Part shown: positions 1 to 5,116 of the stretch, in pieces
Layout of the letters: the number at the start of each line of letters is the position of its first letter
Position numbering within the stretch: the first letter of the stretch is position 1
DNA from: Polaromonas sp.
GTDB taxonomy: Bacteria; Pseudomonadota; Gammaproteobacteria; Burkholderiales; Burkholderiaceae_C
DNA: 5,937 bases
NCBI GenBank assembly: GCA_023259235.1
Contig: JAHFQQ010000214.1
Coordinates: forward strand, 1 to 5,937
Direction: 5' to 3'
Notes under the pieces: model-generated
Told to the model about the DNA's origin: nothing
Database searches by the model: none
What the model saw: only the letters and a program-made list of their open reading frames with translations
Made by a program: the position numbers and the translations under genes

Positions 1-954
1 GCCAAGCCCCTTGTTCAGGTTGTCCCGGCTCACGGCTGCAAGTTCGTCGATCAGCACCACGCTATCACGCGGGTAGAACTTTCCTTCATGGGTCGCGCCG
101 GGTGACTTGCCCATGATAAAGGTGCAGCTTGGCGCTGCGCTGCCGAAGTCATGCGCTAGCCAGTAGTCCCAGCCCTGCCACGTCGGTGGAAGTGCTTTCC
201 ACGGGTCAACGGCGTTGCGGCCTTCGTCCAGCACAGCCGCGAAGTAAGCGCCACGATTGACGGCCCAGTCACCTGTCAGCCAGGCGCGAAGCAACTCAGG
301 ATCACTCGGGCAAGCTGATTCGAGTTGATCCCGGTATTGTTCCCTGTCAATGAATTGATTTCCGTCAAAAGTCGATGGCGCATAAACCCAGGTGCGCTTG
401 GATTTTTCCTCATGGAACGACTTCCACGGCCCGGCCTGAAAGACATAGCGCTTAGCGATCCAGTGATGACCGGCCCCGCCCGGGTTTGCTGCCATCACCA
501 CGCGAACAGGAACGTCCTTCGGGCCGCGCAGATTTGATCTGAGAATATCCAGCAGGTCAGGGCTTTGGAACTGCCCGATTTCATCCGCCATCAGTAGGGT
601 GAACGACCGGCCTTGATATTTTTGGTAATCGCCCGGTGTCTCCAATTGCCCCAGCTCGATATAGCCGCCATTGGGCATTTTCCAGACATGCTCTGTGCCG
701 TTATAGCGCGCAGCTTGACCGTACACCAGGCCGAACAGGTCGCGGGTGACAAGCTCGAAGTCGCGCAGGCCAGCATAGGTTTTGCGCAGATACAGCACGC
801 GGGCATGTTCGCCATACTGTTCGCAGGCCCGAAGCGCCAGCAGTGCCAGGCCGTAGCTCTTGCCCCCGCCACGCCCGCCCCCGGCGAACACGTCCAGCTC
901 TTCAGGAACGCTCAATAGTTTTTGCTGGAACGGATTTAGTTCTATCGTCTGCAT
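1..954 (-). CDS. terL: Phage terminase, large subunit (ATPase/nuclease), 3' end missing
   Basis: This is the DNA-packaging motor, which cuts concatemeric DNA and pumps it into the prohead using ATP. The 318 visible codons are open to the window edge. Seen motifs are a glycine-rich Walker A (GGGRGGGKS, residues 25-33), a Walker B (FTLLMADE, 118-125) following a YQGR stretch, and a coupling-type segment with NPGG at 157-160. The start of the nuclease domain follows, with Asp269 in AHDFGS and the acidic pair Asp303-Glu304 in VVLIDE. The arrangement fits the Terminase_3/Terminase_6-like branch better than the HK97 Terminase_1 type; this is by eye. The rest of the nuclease domain lies left of the window. 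The ATG at 954 is the first possible start, because an in-frame stop sits two codons upstream. The gene overlaps the small-subunit gene by 53 nt and has only a weak ribosome site, suggesting translational coupling. Confidence 0.96.
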   Translation of the reverse strand, partial: MQTIELNPFQQKLLSVPEELDVFAGGGRGGGKSYGLALLALRACEQYGEHARVLYLRKTYAGLRDFELVTRDLFGLVYGQAARYNGTEHVWKMPNGGYIELGQLETPGDYQKYQGRSFTLLMADEIGQFQSPDLLDILRSNLRGPKDVPVRVVMAANPGGAGHHWIAKRYVFQAGPWKSFHEEKSKRTWVYAPSTFDGNQFIDREQYRDQLESACPSDPELLRAWLTGDWAVNRGAYFAAVLDEGRNAVDPWKALPPTWQGWDYWLAHDFGSAAPSCTFIMGKSPGATHEGKFYPRDSVVLIDELAAVSRDNLNKGLG

Positions 955-1381
955 TGTCGATCACCATGAAGTCGCTTAGCGGCTGTGCGCCGGGGATTGT
1001 GAAGTTGATGCTCACGCGATTGGCTTGGCCTTCCTGCTGCCCCTCTTGATACCCGTGGCGCGCTTTCAGCAGGAACATGGCAGCAACAATGTTGCCCTTT
1101 GCCGCTGCGTCAAACAGGCCAGCGTGCAGCGTCTGACGCTCTTTTTCCCGCCCGTGGGCGAACGCCTGCGCTAGCAAAGGGTCTTCATCAAGCCAGCGGT
1201 TAAAAACGTCCTGGGACGTGCCCAGGGCCATCGCGCAGCCTATCTTGCTTGCGCCGGTTGCGGCGGCTTCGCGAACGACCTCCACAGCGTCCGGTGGTGC
1301 TTGTTTTCGTGGACGGCCTGCTTGCAGCTTTAGTTCGGTGGGAGTCACCCGCCCCGGTGTTTTTGGTCGCGCTCGTGTCAT
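902..1381 (-). CDS. terS: Phage terminase small subunit-like protein
   Basis: The 159-residue product is probably the DNA-recognition subunit of the packaging terminase, which binds the cos or pac site and hands DNA to the large subunit. The N-terminus is basic (about residues 1-30, with TRARPKTPGR and GRPRKQ). A helical region follows that looks like a helix-turn-helix (about 32-70, with AAATGASKIGCAMALG and a WLDEDP segment). A segment of the type FLLKARHGYQEG (about 103-114) recurs in small terminase-like phage proteins. The C-terminal 50 residues look variable. The ATG at 1381 is preceded by AAAGGA at good spacing. Its position directly ahead of the large terminase gene, overlapping it by 53 nt, is the strongest support. 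The HTH assignment is by eye. Confidence 0.85.
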   Translation of the reverse strand: MTRARPKTPGRVTPTELKLQAGRPRKQAPPDAVEVVREAAATGASKIGCAMALGTSQDVFNRWLDEDPLLAQAFAHGREKERQTLHAGLFDAAAKGNIVAAMFLLKARHGYQEGQQEGQANRVSINFTIPGAQPLSDFMVIDNADDRTKSVPAKTIERS

Positions 1382-1386
1382 AGCTT

Positions 1387-1392
1387 TCCTTT
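1387..1392 (-). promoter_or_regulatory. Ribosome binding site of the small terminase gene
   Basis: AAAGGA on the minus strand lies 5 nt before the ATG at 1381. This gene is not overlapped by its upstream neighbour, so it needs its own site, and the good match fixes the start. Confidence 0.7.
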
Positions 1393-1398
1393 GAAACT

Positions 1399-1421
1399 AG
1401 GGGCAGGTGTGAACTGCCCCT
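1399..1421. other. GC-rich hairpin ahead of the terminase genes
   Basis: AGGGGCAG and CTGCCCCT form perfect 8-bp arms around a 7-nt loop. They lie in the 48-nt gap between the 205-residue gene and the small terminase gene. No T-run follows on either strand, so it is not a classic intrinsic terminator. It could be a weak terminator or processing signal between replication and packaging genes, or part of a terminase recognition (cos/pac) region, which often lies just ahead of the small terminase gene. A perfect 8-bp hairpin somewhere in 6 kb is close to chance expectation, so only its position makes it notable. Confidence 0.4.
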
Positions 1422-1429
1422 GTGGGCTT

Positions 1430-2047
1430 TCAGGCCGTCGAGCCGGTGGGCTTGCCCGATGCGTTGGCAGCCGCAAGTGAAGCCGCCGATTGCATGAACG
1501 CGGTCACGACCGCCTGCACTTCGTCGAGTTCGTCTGTTTTCGACGGCGCGACAGCTTCAAGGAAGGCCTCTTTGATTTGAGCCTGCCTTTGCGCGGTCAA
1601 CCCGCTCAGGATTGCCGGGGCTTCGGTCAGAGCAGCCACGGTCGCGCCATCGTGAGCCTTCATCGCGGTGTTCAGCAGGTTGGCTTGCTGTTCGCCGGAC
1701 ATGCCGCGCCACAAGCCACGGAATTCCTGCGCGTGCTGGTCCGGAATCAATGCCGCCTTGTCAATCCGCGTTGAAGCAGCTTTTTCCTTGAAGGTCGCAA
1801 TCAACGGCATGATCTCAGCGCTGGCCTTAGCCACCAGGTCGCGCAGGCGTGATTTCTCATTGTTGACCAGAATGTCGTGCGCCAGGGCTGACTTCATCGG
1901 GTCCGGATTTTCCACCATGGCCAGCAGATTCGTTCCTTCGGTTTCCAGGCGGTTTAGCCAGGGCGTGACTTTGTCGCTCAGGCCGGGCACGTCCGGCAGG
2001 CGTGATTTCAAGGCCCGAAGGCTCAAAAGTTGATATGAATGGGACAT
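1430..2047 (-). CDS. Uncharacterised 205-residue helical protein ahead of the terminase genes
   Basis: I do not recognise this family. The product looks almost entirely alpha-helical and soluble, rich in Ala, Leu, Lys and Glu, with no membrane segment, signal peptide or cysteines. About residues 1-110 contain mixed charged helices (with SRLRDLVAKASAEIMPLI). A middle part carries WRGMSGEQQANLLNTAM, and the end is an Ala/Ser-rich tail. A longer reading from 2089 exists, but the ATG at 2047 has AAGGA 6 nt upstream and avoids running into the preceding gene, so I chose it. The preceding gene ends only 10 nt upstream, which places it in the same transcription unit. Its place between replication and packaging genes would allow a packaging-linked or regulatory role, but nothing in the sequence shows a function. 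Confidence 0.85.
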   Translation of the reverse strand: MSHSYQLLSLRALKSRLPDVPGLSDKVTPWLNRLETEGTNLLAMVENPDPMKSALAHDILVNNEKSRLRDLVAKASAEIMPLIATFKEKAASTRIDKAALIPDQHAQEFRGLWRGMSGEQQANLLNTAMKAHDGATVAALTEAPAILSGLTAQRQAQIKEAFLEAVAPSKTDELDEVQAVVTAFMQSAASLAAANASGKPTGSTA

Positions 2048-2053
2048 GTGTTT

Positions 2054-2058
2054 TCCTT
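2054..2058 (-). promoter_or_regulatory. Ribosome binding site that decides the start at 2047
   Basis: AAGGA on the minus strand lies 6 nt before the ATG at 2047 and touches the stop codon of the previous gene. The alternative ATG at 2089, inside that gene, has no comparable site. Confidence 0.7.
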
Positions 2059-2246
2059 CAAATGCTCGCCGGGAATTGAACCGATTCATCGGCGGCGTCC
2101 GATAAAACGGGTTTGGAAATAGGTTCGACTGTCAGGCCCGGGATGCTGGCCACCAGTTCATTGATGGTGTCGTCGTCGGTGAACAACGATGCTGGCGACA
2201 GCTCGGGGGAACTGATTAGCCACCAGCGGCGGTTTTCAATTGGCAT
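2058..2246 (-). CDS. Small acidic hypothetical protein (62 residues)
   Basis: I do not recognise this product. It is short and acidic, beginning MPIENRRWWLISS, with an acidic patch TDDDTINE near residues 23-30 and then ELVASIPGLTVEPIS. Such small proteins between replication and packaging genes are common in phages and usually unassigned. The frame stays open upstream to 2420, but that extension lies antiparallel in composition to the neighbouring 66-residue gene and looks like out-of-frame reading (many Cys and Trp). The ATG at 2246 overlaps the end of the previous gene by 11 nt and has only a weak ribosome site, so it would depend on translational coupling. I judge it probably real from its continuity with the operon. 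Confidence 0.6.
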   Translation of the reverse strand: MPIENRRWWLISSPELSPASLFTDDDTINELVASIPGLTVEPISKPVLSDAADESVQFPASI

Positions 2247-2436
2247 GAGGTGCGCTCGTTTTCGGCAGCCAGGCCAATGAGTCAGCCAGGTCGTGAAACT
2301 CTGCCAGCACGCAATCGTTTTTCCTGAAAATGATCCATGGCTGGCCAGCGCGCAGCGCCCGGCGATCAAAAAACACTCCAAGGCGCAACTTTTTCGCGGT
2401 GGTAAGGAGTTGGGCTTCAAGTTCTTCGGTGGTCAT
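2236..2436 (-). CDS. Small hypothetical protein (66 residues)
   Basis: I do not recognise this family. It begins with a charged helix (MTTEELEAQLLTTAKKLRLG). A compact core with aromatic residues follows (QPWIIFRKNDCVLAEFHDL, about residues 32-50), and the protein ends LADSLAWLPKTSAPHAN. It has no signal peptide or membrane helix. The ATG overlaps the stop of the TubC-like gene in an ATGA arrangement, and an AAAGG ribosome site lies a few bases upstream, so it is likely translated together with its neighbour. The composition (mixed helix and strand, sensible hydrophobic core) supports a real small folded protein. Its role is unknown; a small accessory of the replication module is possible only by position. 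Confidence 0.7.
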   Translation of the reverse strand: MTTEELEAQLLTTAKKLRLGVFFDRRALRAGQPWIIFRKNDCVLAEFHDLADSLAWLPKTSAPHAN

Positions 2437-2774
2437 GATTTGCCTTTCTGGGTTTCGATAAAGTGCGCCAGCAGATCAGCCTGCAAGTGCGCGGGCGTAT
2501 CGAGCACGTCCCGGCGCATCTCCTGCCGGGCGGCTGCGCTGTCGTTGAACTGGTCACAGCGGCGCATCGCGGCAACGATCAGCCGGGCGGTCAGCCTTTG
2601 GGCTTCTAGCAGGCGATCCACCAGAACGGCCTTGTTGCCCCGGATCAGGTCGCGCAGCTCTTGGGTAAGGCGGCTGGCCGGCGCTACGGACAGGCCACCG
2701 TCTGGGGCCAGCGACACATTCAGGCCAGCATCTCGCAGCGCGTCGAAAATGGTTTGAACGGGTAACGCAGACAT
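2433..2774 (-). CDS. TubC N-terminal docking domain-like protein (113 residues)
   Basis: Residues 1 to about 57 resemble the TubC N-terminal docking fold, a small module first described at the ends of nonribosomal peptide/polyketide synthases. The visible pattern is a helix (IFDALRDAGLNVSL), a short hairpin (APDGGLSVAPASRL) and then TQELRDLIRGNKAVLVDRLLEA. No synthetase genes are nearby, so in this setting it is more likely a protein-protein docking or DNA-associated module of the mobile element. Residues 58-113 form further charged helices (with MRRCDQFNDSAAARQEMRRDV) that I cannot assign. The ATG abuts the helicase stop codon with no gap and has GGAGG 8 nt upstream. It overlaps the next gene in ATGA. 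Position suggests a partner of the helicase; this is inference. Confidence 0.75.
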   Translation of the reverse strand: MSALPVQTIFDALRDAGLNVSLAPDGGLSVAPASRLTQELRDLIRGNKAVLVDRLLEAQRLTARLIVAAMRRCDQFNDSAAARQEMRRDVLDTPAHLQADLLAHFIETQKGKS

Positions 2775-4058
2775 TTAGAAAACCTCCGAATCAGCAGCCA
2801 GCGAAGACGAAGATTCCAGGCTCTGAAAATCAACTTGGCCGTCAACTTGTCCAACTTGTCCAACGTCTGAAGGTTGGACAAGTTGGACAACATGCTCGGA
2901 CAAGTTGAAATTTGGCGGTAATTCCCAGTACCAGGAAAGGCCACTTTTCCGCTTCTTGACCCCGAGACAATCTGCCGCTCTTCGCAGGGTGCGCCAGGCA
3001 ATGCCAGCCTGTTTGGCTTCGGTTTCGACAAGCTTGGAAGGCGTCGGGCCATCCTTCAAAACCTCGATCAGGAACTCTTCAGCCGAATCCTTCGCGTTGG
3101 TGTCGCCAGCGTCCTGCCCTTCGTCGGTATCAGCCGGGTCCGTCAGCAGCTCGCGGGCGTTGCCCTCCACGGCCCTGCCCCAGGCAATGCGTGCGGCCTC
3201 AATGCCGGGGAAGGCGTCCACCTCGATCTGTTCCATGCAGTACTCAAACCCGCCATCATCCGGCCCGATGTTGGACTTGCTGCGCGCCAGAATGCGGGTG
3301 TCTTTCCCATCCTCGCCTTTGACCTTTGCGGCCACCAGCACCACGCGGGCCACAGCGGTAAACGCTACGGAACCGATCACACGCTGTGAAGGGTCAGACC
3401 CTTGCCCACCCTTGGAAAAGTGCGTAATGCCCAGCAGCGCGCAGTCACAGGCGGCTGCCAGCTCCACCAGCGGCTGCATCGCCCGCCGAACTTCCGTGTT
3501 TTTGTGAGAGTCGCCAGTCACGACGTTCACGACGGGATCAACGACCAATAGCTTGATGCCGCCGATTTTTTCCACGGCGGCCAGCAGTTGGCCCATGTCG
3601 GTCGCCGGGTCAAAGGGTTCTACCTCGCCACCAATCCGCGAACCACTGATAAAAAAGCAGCGTGAGCGATCAGCACCAGCGGCCAGCAGGCGCGGCAGCA
3701 GCGTGTCAGCCGCATCGTCTTCACCAGACCAGATCAGCACGTTCCCGGCCTCGCAGCGGCTGCCGTCAGGCCAGCGCCCGCCGATGGCGACCGTGGCGGC
3801 CAAGCCCATGGCGATGGTGGTCTTCCCCTGCCCAGGCGCGCCAGCCAGGATATGCAGCTTGCCCAGCGCCAGCCAGTCAGGCCAAAGCCAGCGCACCGGC
3901 TCAGGCGTCAGATCACTGCCGCACGTCAACACCACGCCGTCGGGGGCAGTGTCGTGCAGGTCATTGGCGAAATAATCATCAGCGCTCAGTTTGCGCAGGG
4001 GCGGCTGATACCGTTTCGCGGCTTGGTCAACCTCATTCAGGATTTTTGAGTCAAGCAT
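2775..4058 (-). CDS. RepA-like replicative helicase/AAA ATPase (AAA_25 type)
   Basis: This is a RecA-fold ATPase of the RepA/AAA_25 type, expected to form a hexamer and unwind DNA during replication of the mobile element. After a leader (1-60) come LGKLHILAGAPGQGKTT with Walker A (73-81), SGEDDAADT (111-119), a Walker B (IKLLVVDPV, Asp174) and LLGITHFSKG (208-217), which carries the conserved His. Residues about 222-262 (QRVIGSVAFTAVARVVL, then ILARSKSN) complete the core. An acidic linker (about 305-325) leads to a small winged-helix-like domain (about 326-381, with GIAWRTLRRAADCLGVKKRK). The last 45 residues are low complexity and contain the iteron DNA. The ATG at 4058 has AAGGA 7 nt upstream and overlaps the primase-like gene by 8 nt. 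At 427 residues the length is usual for the type. A substrate or loading partner cannot be read from sequence. Confidence 0.92.
   Translation of the reverse strand: MLDSKILNEVDQAAKRYQPPLRKLSADDYFANDLHDTAPDGVVLTCGSDLTPEPVRWLWPDWLALGKLHILAGAPGQGKTTIAMGLAATVAIGGRWPDGSRCEAGNVLIWSGEDDAADTLLPRLLAAGADRSRCFFISGSRIGGEVEPFDPATDMGQLLAAVEKIGGIKLLVVDPVVNVVTGDSHKNTEVRRAMQPLVELAAACDCALLGITHFSKGGQGSDPSQRVIGSVAFTAVARVVLVAAKVKGEDGKDTRILARSKSNIGPDDGGFEYCMEQIEVDAFPGIEAARIAWGRAVEGNARELLTDPADTDEGQDAGDTNAKDSAEEFLIEVLKDGPTPSKLVETEAKQAGIAWRTLRRAADCLGVKKRKSGLSWYWELPPNFNLSEHVVQLVQPSDVGQVGQVDGQVDFQSLESSSSLAADSEVF
2783..2787 (-). promoter_or_regulatory. Strong ribosome binding site of the TubC-like gene
   Basis: GGAGG on the minus strand, within the last codons of the helicase gene, lies 8 nt before the ATG at 2774. 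It is among the strongest Shine-Dalgarno matches in the window, suggesting that the small proteins are made at a higher level than the helicase. Confidence 0.75.
2847..2890. repeat. Perfect 18-bp inverted repeat made of 9-bp iterons, inside the helicase gene
   Basis: The left arm (2847-2864) is two tandem copies of TTGTCCAAC. The right arm (2873-2890) is two copies of the reverse complement, GTTGGACAA. The arms match perfectly and are separated by the 8-nt loop GTCTGAAG. Degenerate copies flank it, at about 2835-2846 and around 2895-2907. The block encodes helicase residues about 390-404 as a low-complexity Val/Gln/Gly tail after the last folded domain, so the DNA rather than the protein seems to be under selection. 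Iterons inside a replication gene recall the lambda origin within gene O. It could be the element's replication origin, an operator or an RNA hairpin. Confidence 0.9.
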
Positions 4059-4485
4059 GGGTCTTCCTTGTTTGGTCGCGCAGCAGACCGATGCGCCCGG
4101 CGGCTGTCAGCAGGCGGTCAACGTCCTGCTGGCTCAGTGCCACTTCATGAAAATAATTCGCAAGTGCGACCGCCACCAGCCGGGTTTCATCGGCCAGCAG
4201 TTCGAGCGCCTGCCCGGCGGTCAGCAGGTTCGCTATCTTTCTGGGGGTGCTAGCAGGCTTGTCTCGCGGTGCAAACAGGTCGTGGAGCTCAAGCCCCATT
4301 GCGGCCACGATTTCAGCAGCGCCACAGCCAGCGAAACAGTGCAGCAGCACAGCGCCTTCGGGTGTCTCGCGAACGCTCAGGCTAGGGCCTTTATCGGCGT
4401 GCGCCGGGCAGAGTCCGCTGTACTGCCCAGGCTGACGCTGGCGCGGCTTGTCAATGCGGCCCAGGACGTTGTCAATCGGGGTCAT
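4051..4485 (-). CDS. Stand-alone CHC2 zinc-finger, primase-like protein
   Basis: The N-terminal half looks like the zinc-binding domain of DnaG-type primases, which recognises template DNA for primer start. After GQYSGLCPAHADKGPSLSV comes VLLHCFAGCGAAEIVAAMGL. The likely metal ligands are Cys26, His29, Cys50 and Cys54, in the CxxH...CxxxC spacing often seen in phage versions. No Toprim catalytic domain follows. Residues about 70-144 are a helical region, with two similar helices (NLLTAGQALELL and RLLTAAGRIGLL), so the protein cannot be a complete DnaG primase. It may act with the helicase encoded next, recruit host primase or supply template recognition; this is inference from context. The ATG overlaps the preceding stop in ATGA, with GGGGA 7 nt upstream. 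Confidence 0.87.
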   Translation of the reverse strand: MTPIDNVLGRIDKPRQRQPGQYSGLCPAHADKGPSLSVRETPEGAVLLHCFAGCGAAEIVAAMGLELHDLFAPRDKPASTPRKIANLLTAGQALELLADETRLVAVALANYFHEVALSQQDVDRLLTAAGRIGLLRDQTRKTHA

Positions 4486-4754
4486 GACTTGATCCCCGTG
4501 ACTTTTTCGAGAAAGCCTTCCAGGTCTCGAAGGTCAACGAAAACGCGAGACATACTCCAACGGGAAACGATATAAACCGTCTCTCCCGTGGTCATGAAAA
4601 CGCGCTGTGCTGTATGACCTGCCAGCGCGAATTTCGCTTTCAGAATTGCAAAGTTGTTGCCTGTTTTCTGTGCAGGTGCTAGACTGGCTGCGTTTGTGTT
4701 TTGATCTGCACTCTGCCCGCCTGCCAGCGGGCATTGTGCTGTCTGGGCGGTCAT
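4482..4754 (-). CDS. Small conserved-looking hypothetical protein (90 residues)
   Basis: The start of the product (about 1-30) is polar and low complexity. The remainder has an organised pattern: FAILKAKFALAGHTAQRVF, then ETVYIVSRWSMSRVFVDLRDLEGFLEKV. This looks like small proteins found near replication genes in proteobacterial prophages, with an aromatic ...IVSRW... strand and a C-terminal helix, but I know no established function. The frame is open further upstream to a GTG at 4847. The ATG at 4754 is much better supported, with GGAGGG 7 nt upstream and an ATGA overlap with the short frame before it. It overlaps the next gene in ATGA. It has no signal peptide when this start is used. Confidence 0.78.
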   Translation of the reverse strand: MTAQTAQCPLAGGQSADQNTNAASLAPAQKTGNNFAILKAKFALAGHTAQRVFMTTGETVYIVSRWSMSRVFVDLRDLEGFLEKVTGIKS

Positions 4755-4837
4755 TTCGCAGCCCTCCACGCTTGCAGCCAGCGGTGCGGCGAAGAGCACC
4801 AGACACGCAAGGCCAGCGCCATCAATGCGGCCTTCAT
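4751..4837 (-). CDS. Possible 28-residue micro-protein bridging two genes
   Basis: A short frame begins with ATG at 4837 and reads MKAALMALALRVWCSSPHRW, followed by eight more residues ending RAAK. It begins inside an ATGA overlap with the stop of the HTH gene and ends inside an ATGA overlap with the start of the 90-residue gene, so it exactly fills the gap between them. AAGGTG lies about 7 nt before its ATG. The product would be basic with a mildly hydrophobic start. It may be a real micro-protein or simply a translation bridge that brings ribosomes to the next start. Nothing identifies a function, and a chance frame of this length is easy to find. Confidence 0.4.
   Translation of the reverse strand: MKAALMALALRVWCSSPHRWLQAWRAAK
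4762..4767 (-). promoter_or_regulatory. Ribosome binding site that decides the start at 4754
   Basis: GGAGGG on the minus strand lies 7 nt before the ATG at 4754. The upstream GTG at 4847 has no such site. The in-frame extension would add a hydrophobic stretch (LACLVLFAAPLAA) that imitates a signal peptide, so this site matters for interpretation. Confidence 0.75.
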
Positions 4838-5028
4838 GCCGCTGCACCTTGCGTGCGTGAATTCAAAAACGCCTCAAGGTCGCTTTGCCGATAGCGCACC
4901 AGGCGGCCTACTTTGACGTAGGGCAGCGGATAGCGTTTGGTTGACCGCCACACTCCAAGCGTGCCGGGCTTTAAGTCGAGAATCTGCGCGGCCTCAGCCT
5001 CCGTTCGCAGTTGGTTGTCGGTTGCCAT
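4834..5028 (-). CDS. AlpA/excisionase-type helix-turn-helix DNA-binding protein
   Basis: A 64-residue protein of the small MerR-like (HTH_17) group that includes AlpA regulators and phage excisionases. The helix-turn-helix is EAEAAQILDLKPGTLGVWRS (about residues 10-29), followed by a wing with KRYPLPYVKVGRLVRYRQSDLEAFL (31-55). The KVGRLVRYR strand and the final DLEAFL helix are typical. Such proteins bind near the attachment site to favour excision or activate integrase and early genes. It is the only recognisable DNA-binding regulator in the window. It stands first after the 88-bp gap, with AAAGGG 5 nt before its ATG. Whether it acts as excisionase, activator or both cannot be told from sequence. 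Confidence 0.9.
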   Translation of the reverse strand: MATDNQLRTEAEAAQILDLKPGTLGVWRSTKRYPLPYVKVGRLVRYRQSDLEAFLNSRTQGAAA

Positions 5029-5116
5029 AGAAACCCTTTCATGTTGCCCCGTAACGCGCCGTGCGTTTTGGTATGAAAAGGAGTTTCTTGTTTATGGCCC
5101 GTGCAAACCAGACATA
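5029..5116 (-). promoter_or_regulatory. Probable control region ahead of the AlpA-like gene
   Basis: This 88-bp gap is the longest non-coding stretch in the window and precedes the long run of overlapping genes, so it is the natural place for a promoter. I see TTGCAC and AT-rich patches (CATAAACAAG) on the minus strand but no convincing pair of -35 and -10 boxes at 16-18 bp spacing. A short inverted repeat, AACGC/GCGTT around a 5-nt centre at 5053-5067, could be an operator for the HTH protein, although 5-bp arms are weak evidence. The call rests on position. Confidence 0.4.
5034..5039 (-). promoter_or_regulatory. Ribosome binding site of the AlpA-like gene
   Basis: AAAGGG on the minus strand lies 5 nt before the ATG at 5028, supporting that start for the first gene after the gap. 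Confidence 0.7.

Noticed and set aside
1399..1421. Rho-independent terminator
   Set aside because: The stem is good, but no run of T follows on either strand, and the packaging genes continue downstream in the same direction.
2247..2420. N-terminal extension of the 62-residue gene
   Set aside because: It would overlap almost all of the 66-residue gene, and its composition (many Cys, Trp and Arg) looks like out-of-frame reading.
2843..2907. CRISPR-like or satellite repeat array
   Set aside because: Units are 9 bp, partly inverted and without spacers, and they lie inside an open gene. This is an iteron/palindrome pattern, not a CRISPR array.
2720..3052. 110-residue minus-strand frame with repeated Leu-Asp-Lys-Leu-like units
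   Set aside because: It is the alternative reading of the 9-bp iterons and the helicase tail. The repetition reflects the DNA repeat, not a protein.
2905..3507. 200-residue open frame on the plus strand
   Set aside because: It is antisense to the helicase gene and has a Ser/Pro/Ala-rich composition typical of the reverse of a GC-rich gene. The helicase on the other strand has clear motifs.
3553..4575. Several plus-strand open frames of 140-172 residues
   Set aside because: They lie opposite the helicase and CHC2 genes, have biased Arg/Pro/Ser composition and no recognisable domain, and overlap genes with clear motifs.
4755..4847. Signal-peptide-like N-terminal extension (LACLVLFAAPLAA) of the 90-residue gene
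   Set aside because: It needs a GTG with no ribosome site. The internal ATG at 4754 has GGAGGG and an ATGA junction, and nearby genes encode cytoplasmic replication and control proteins.
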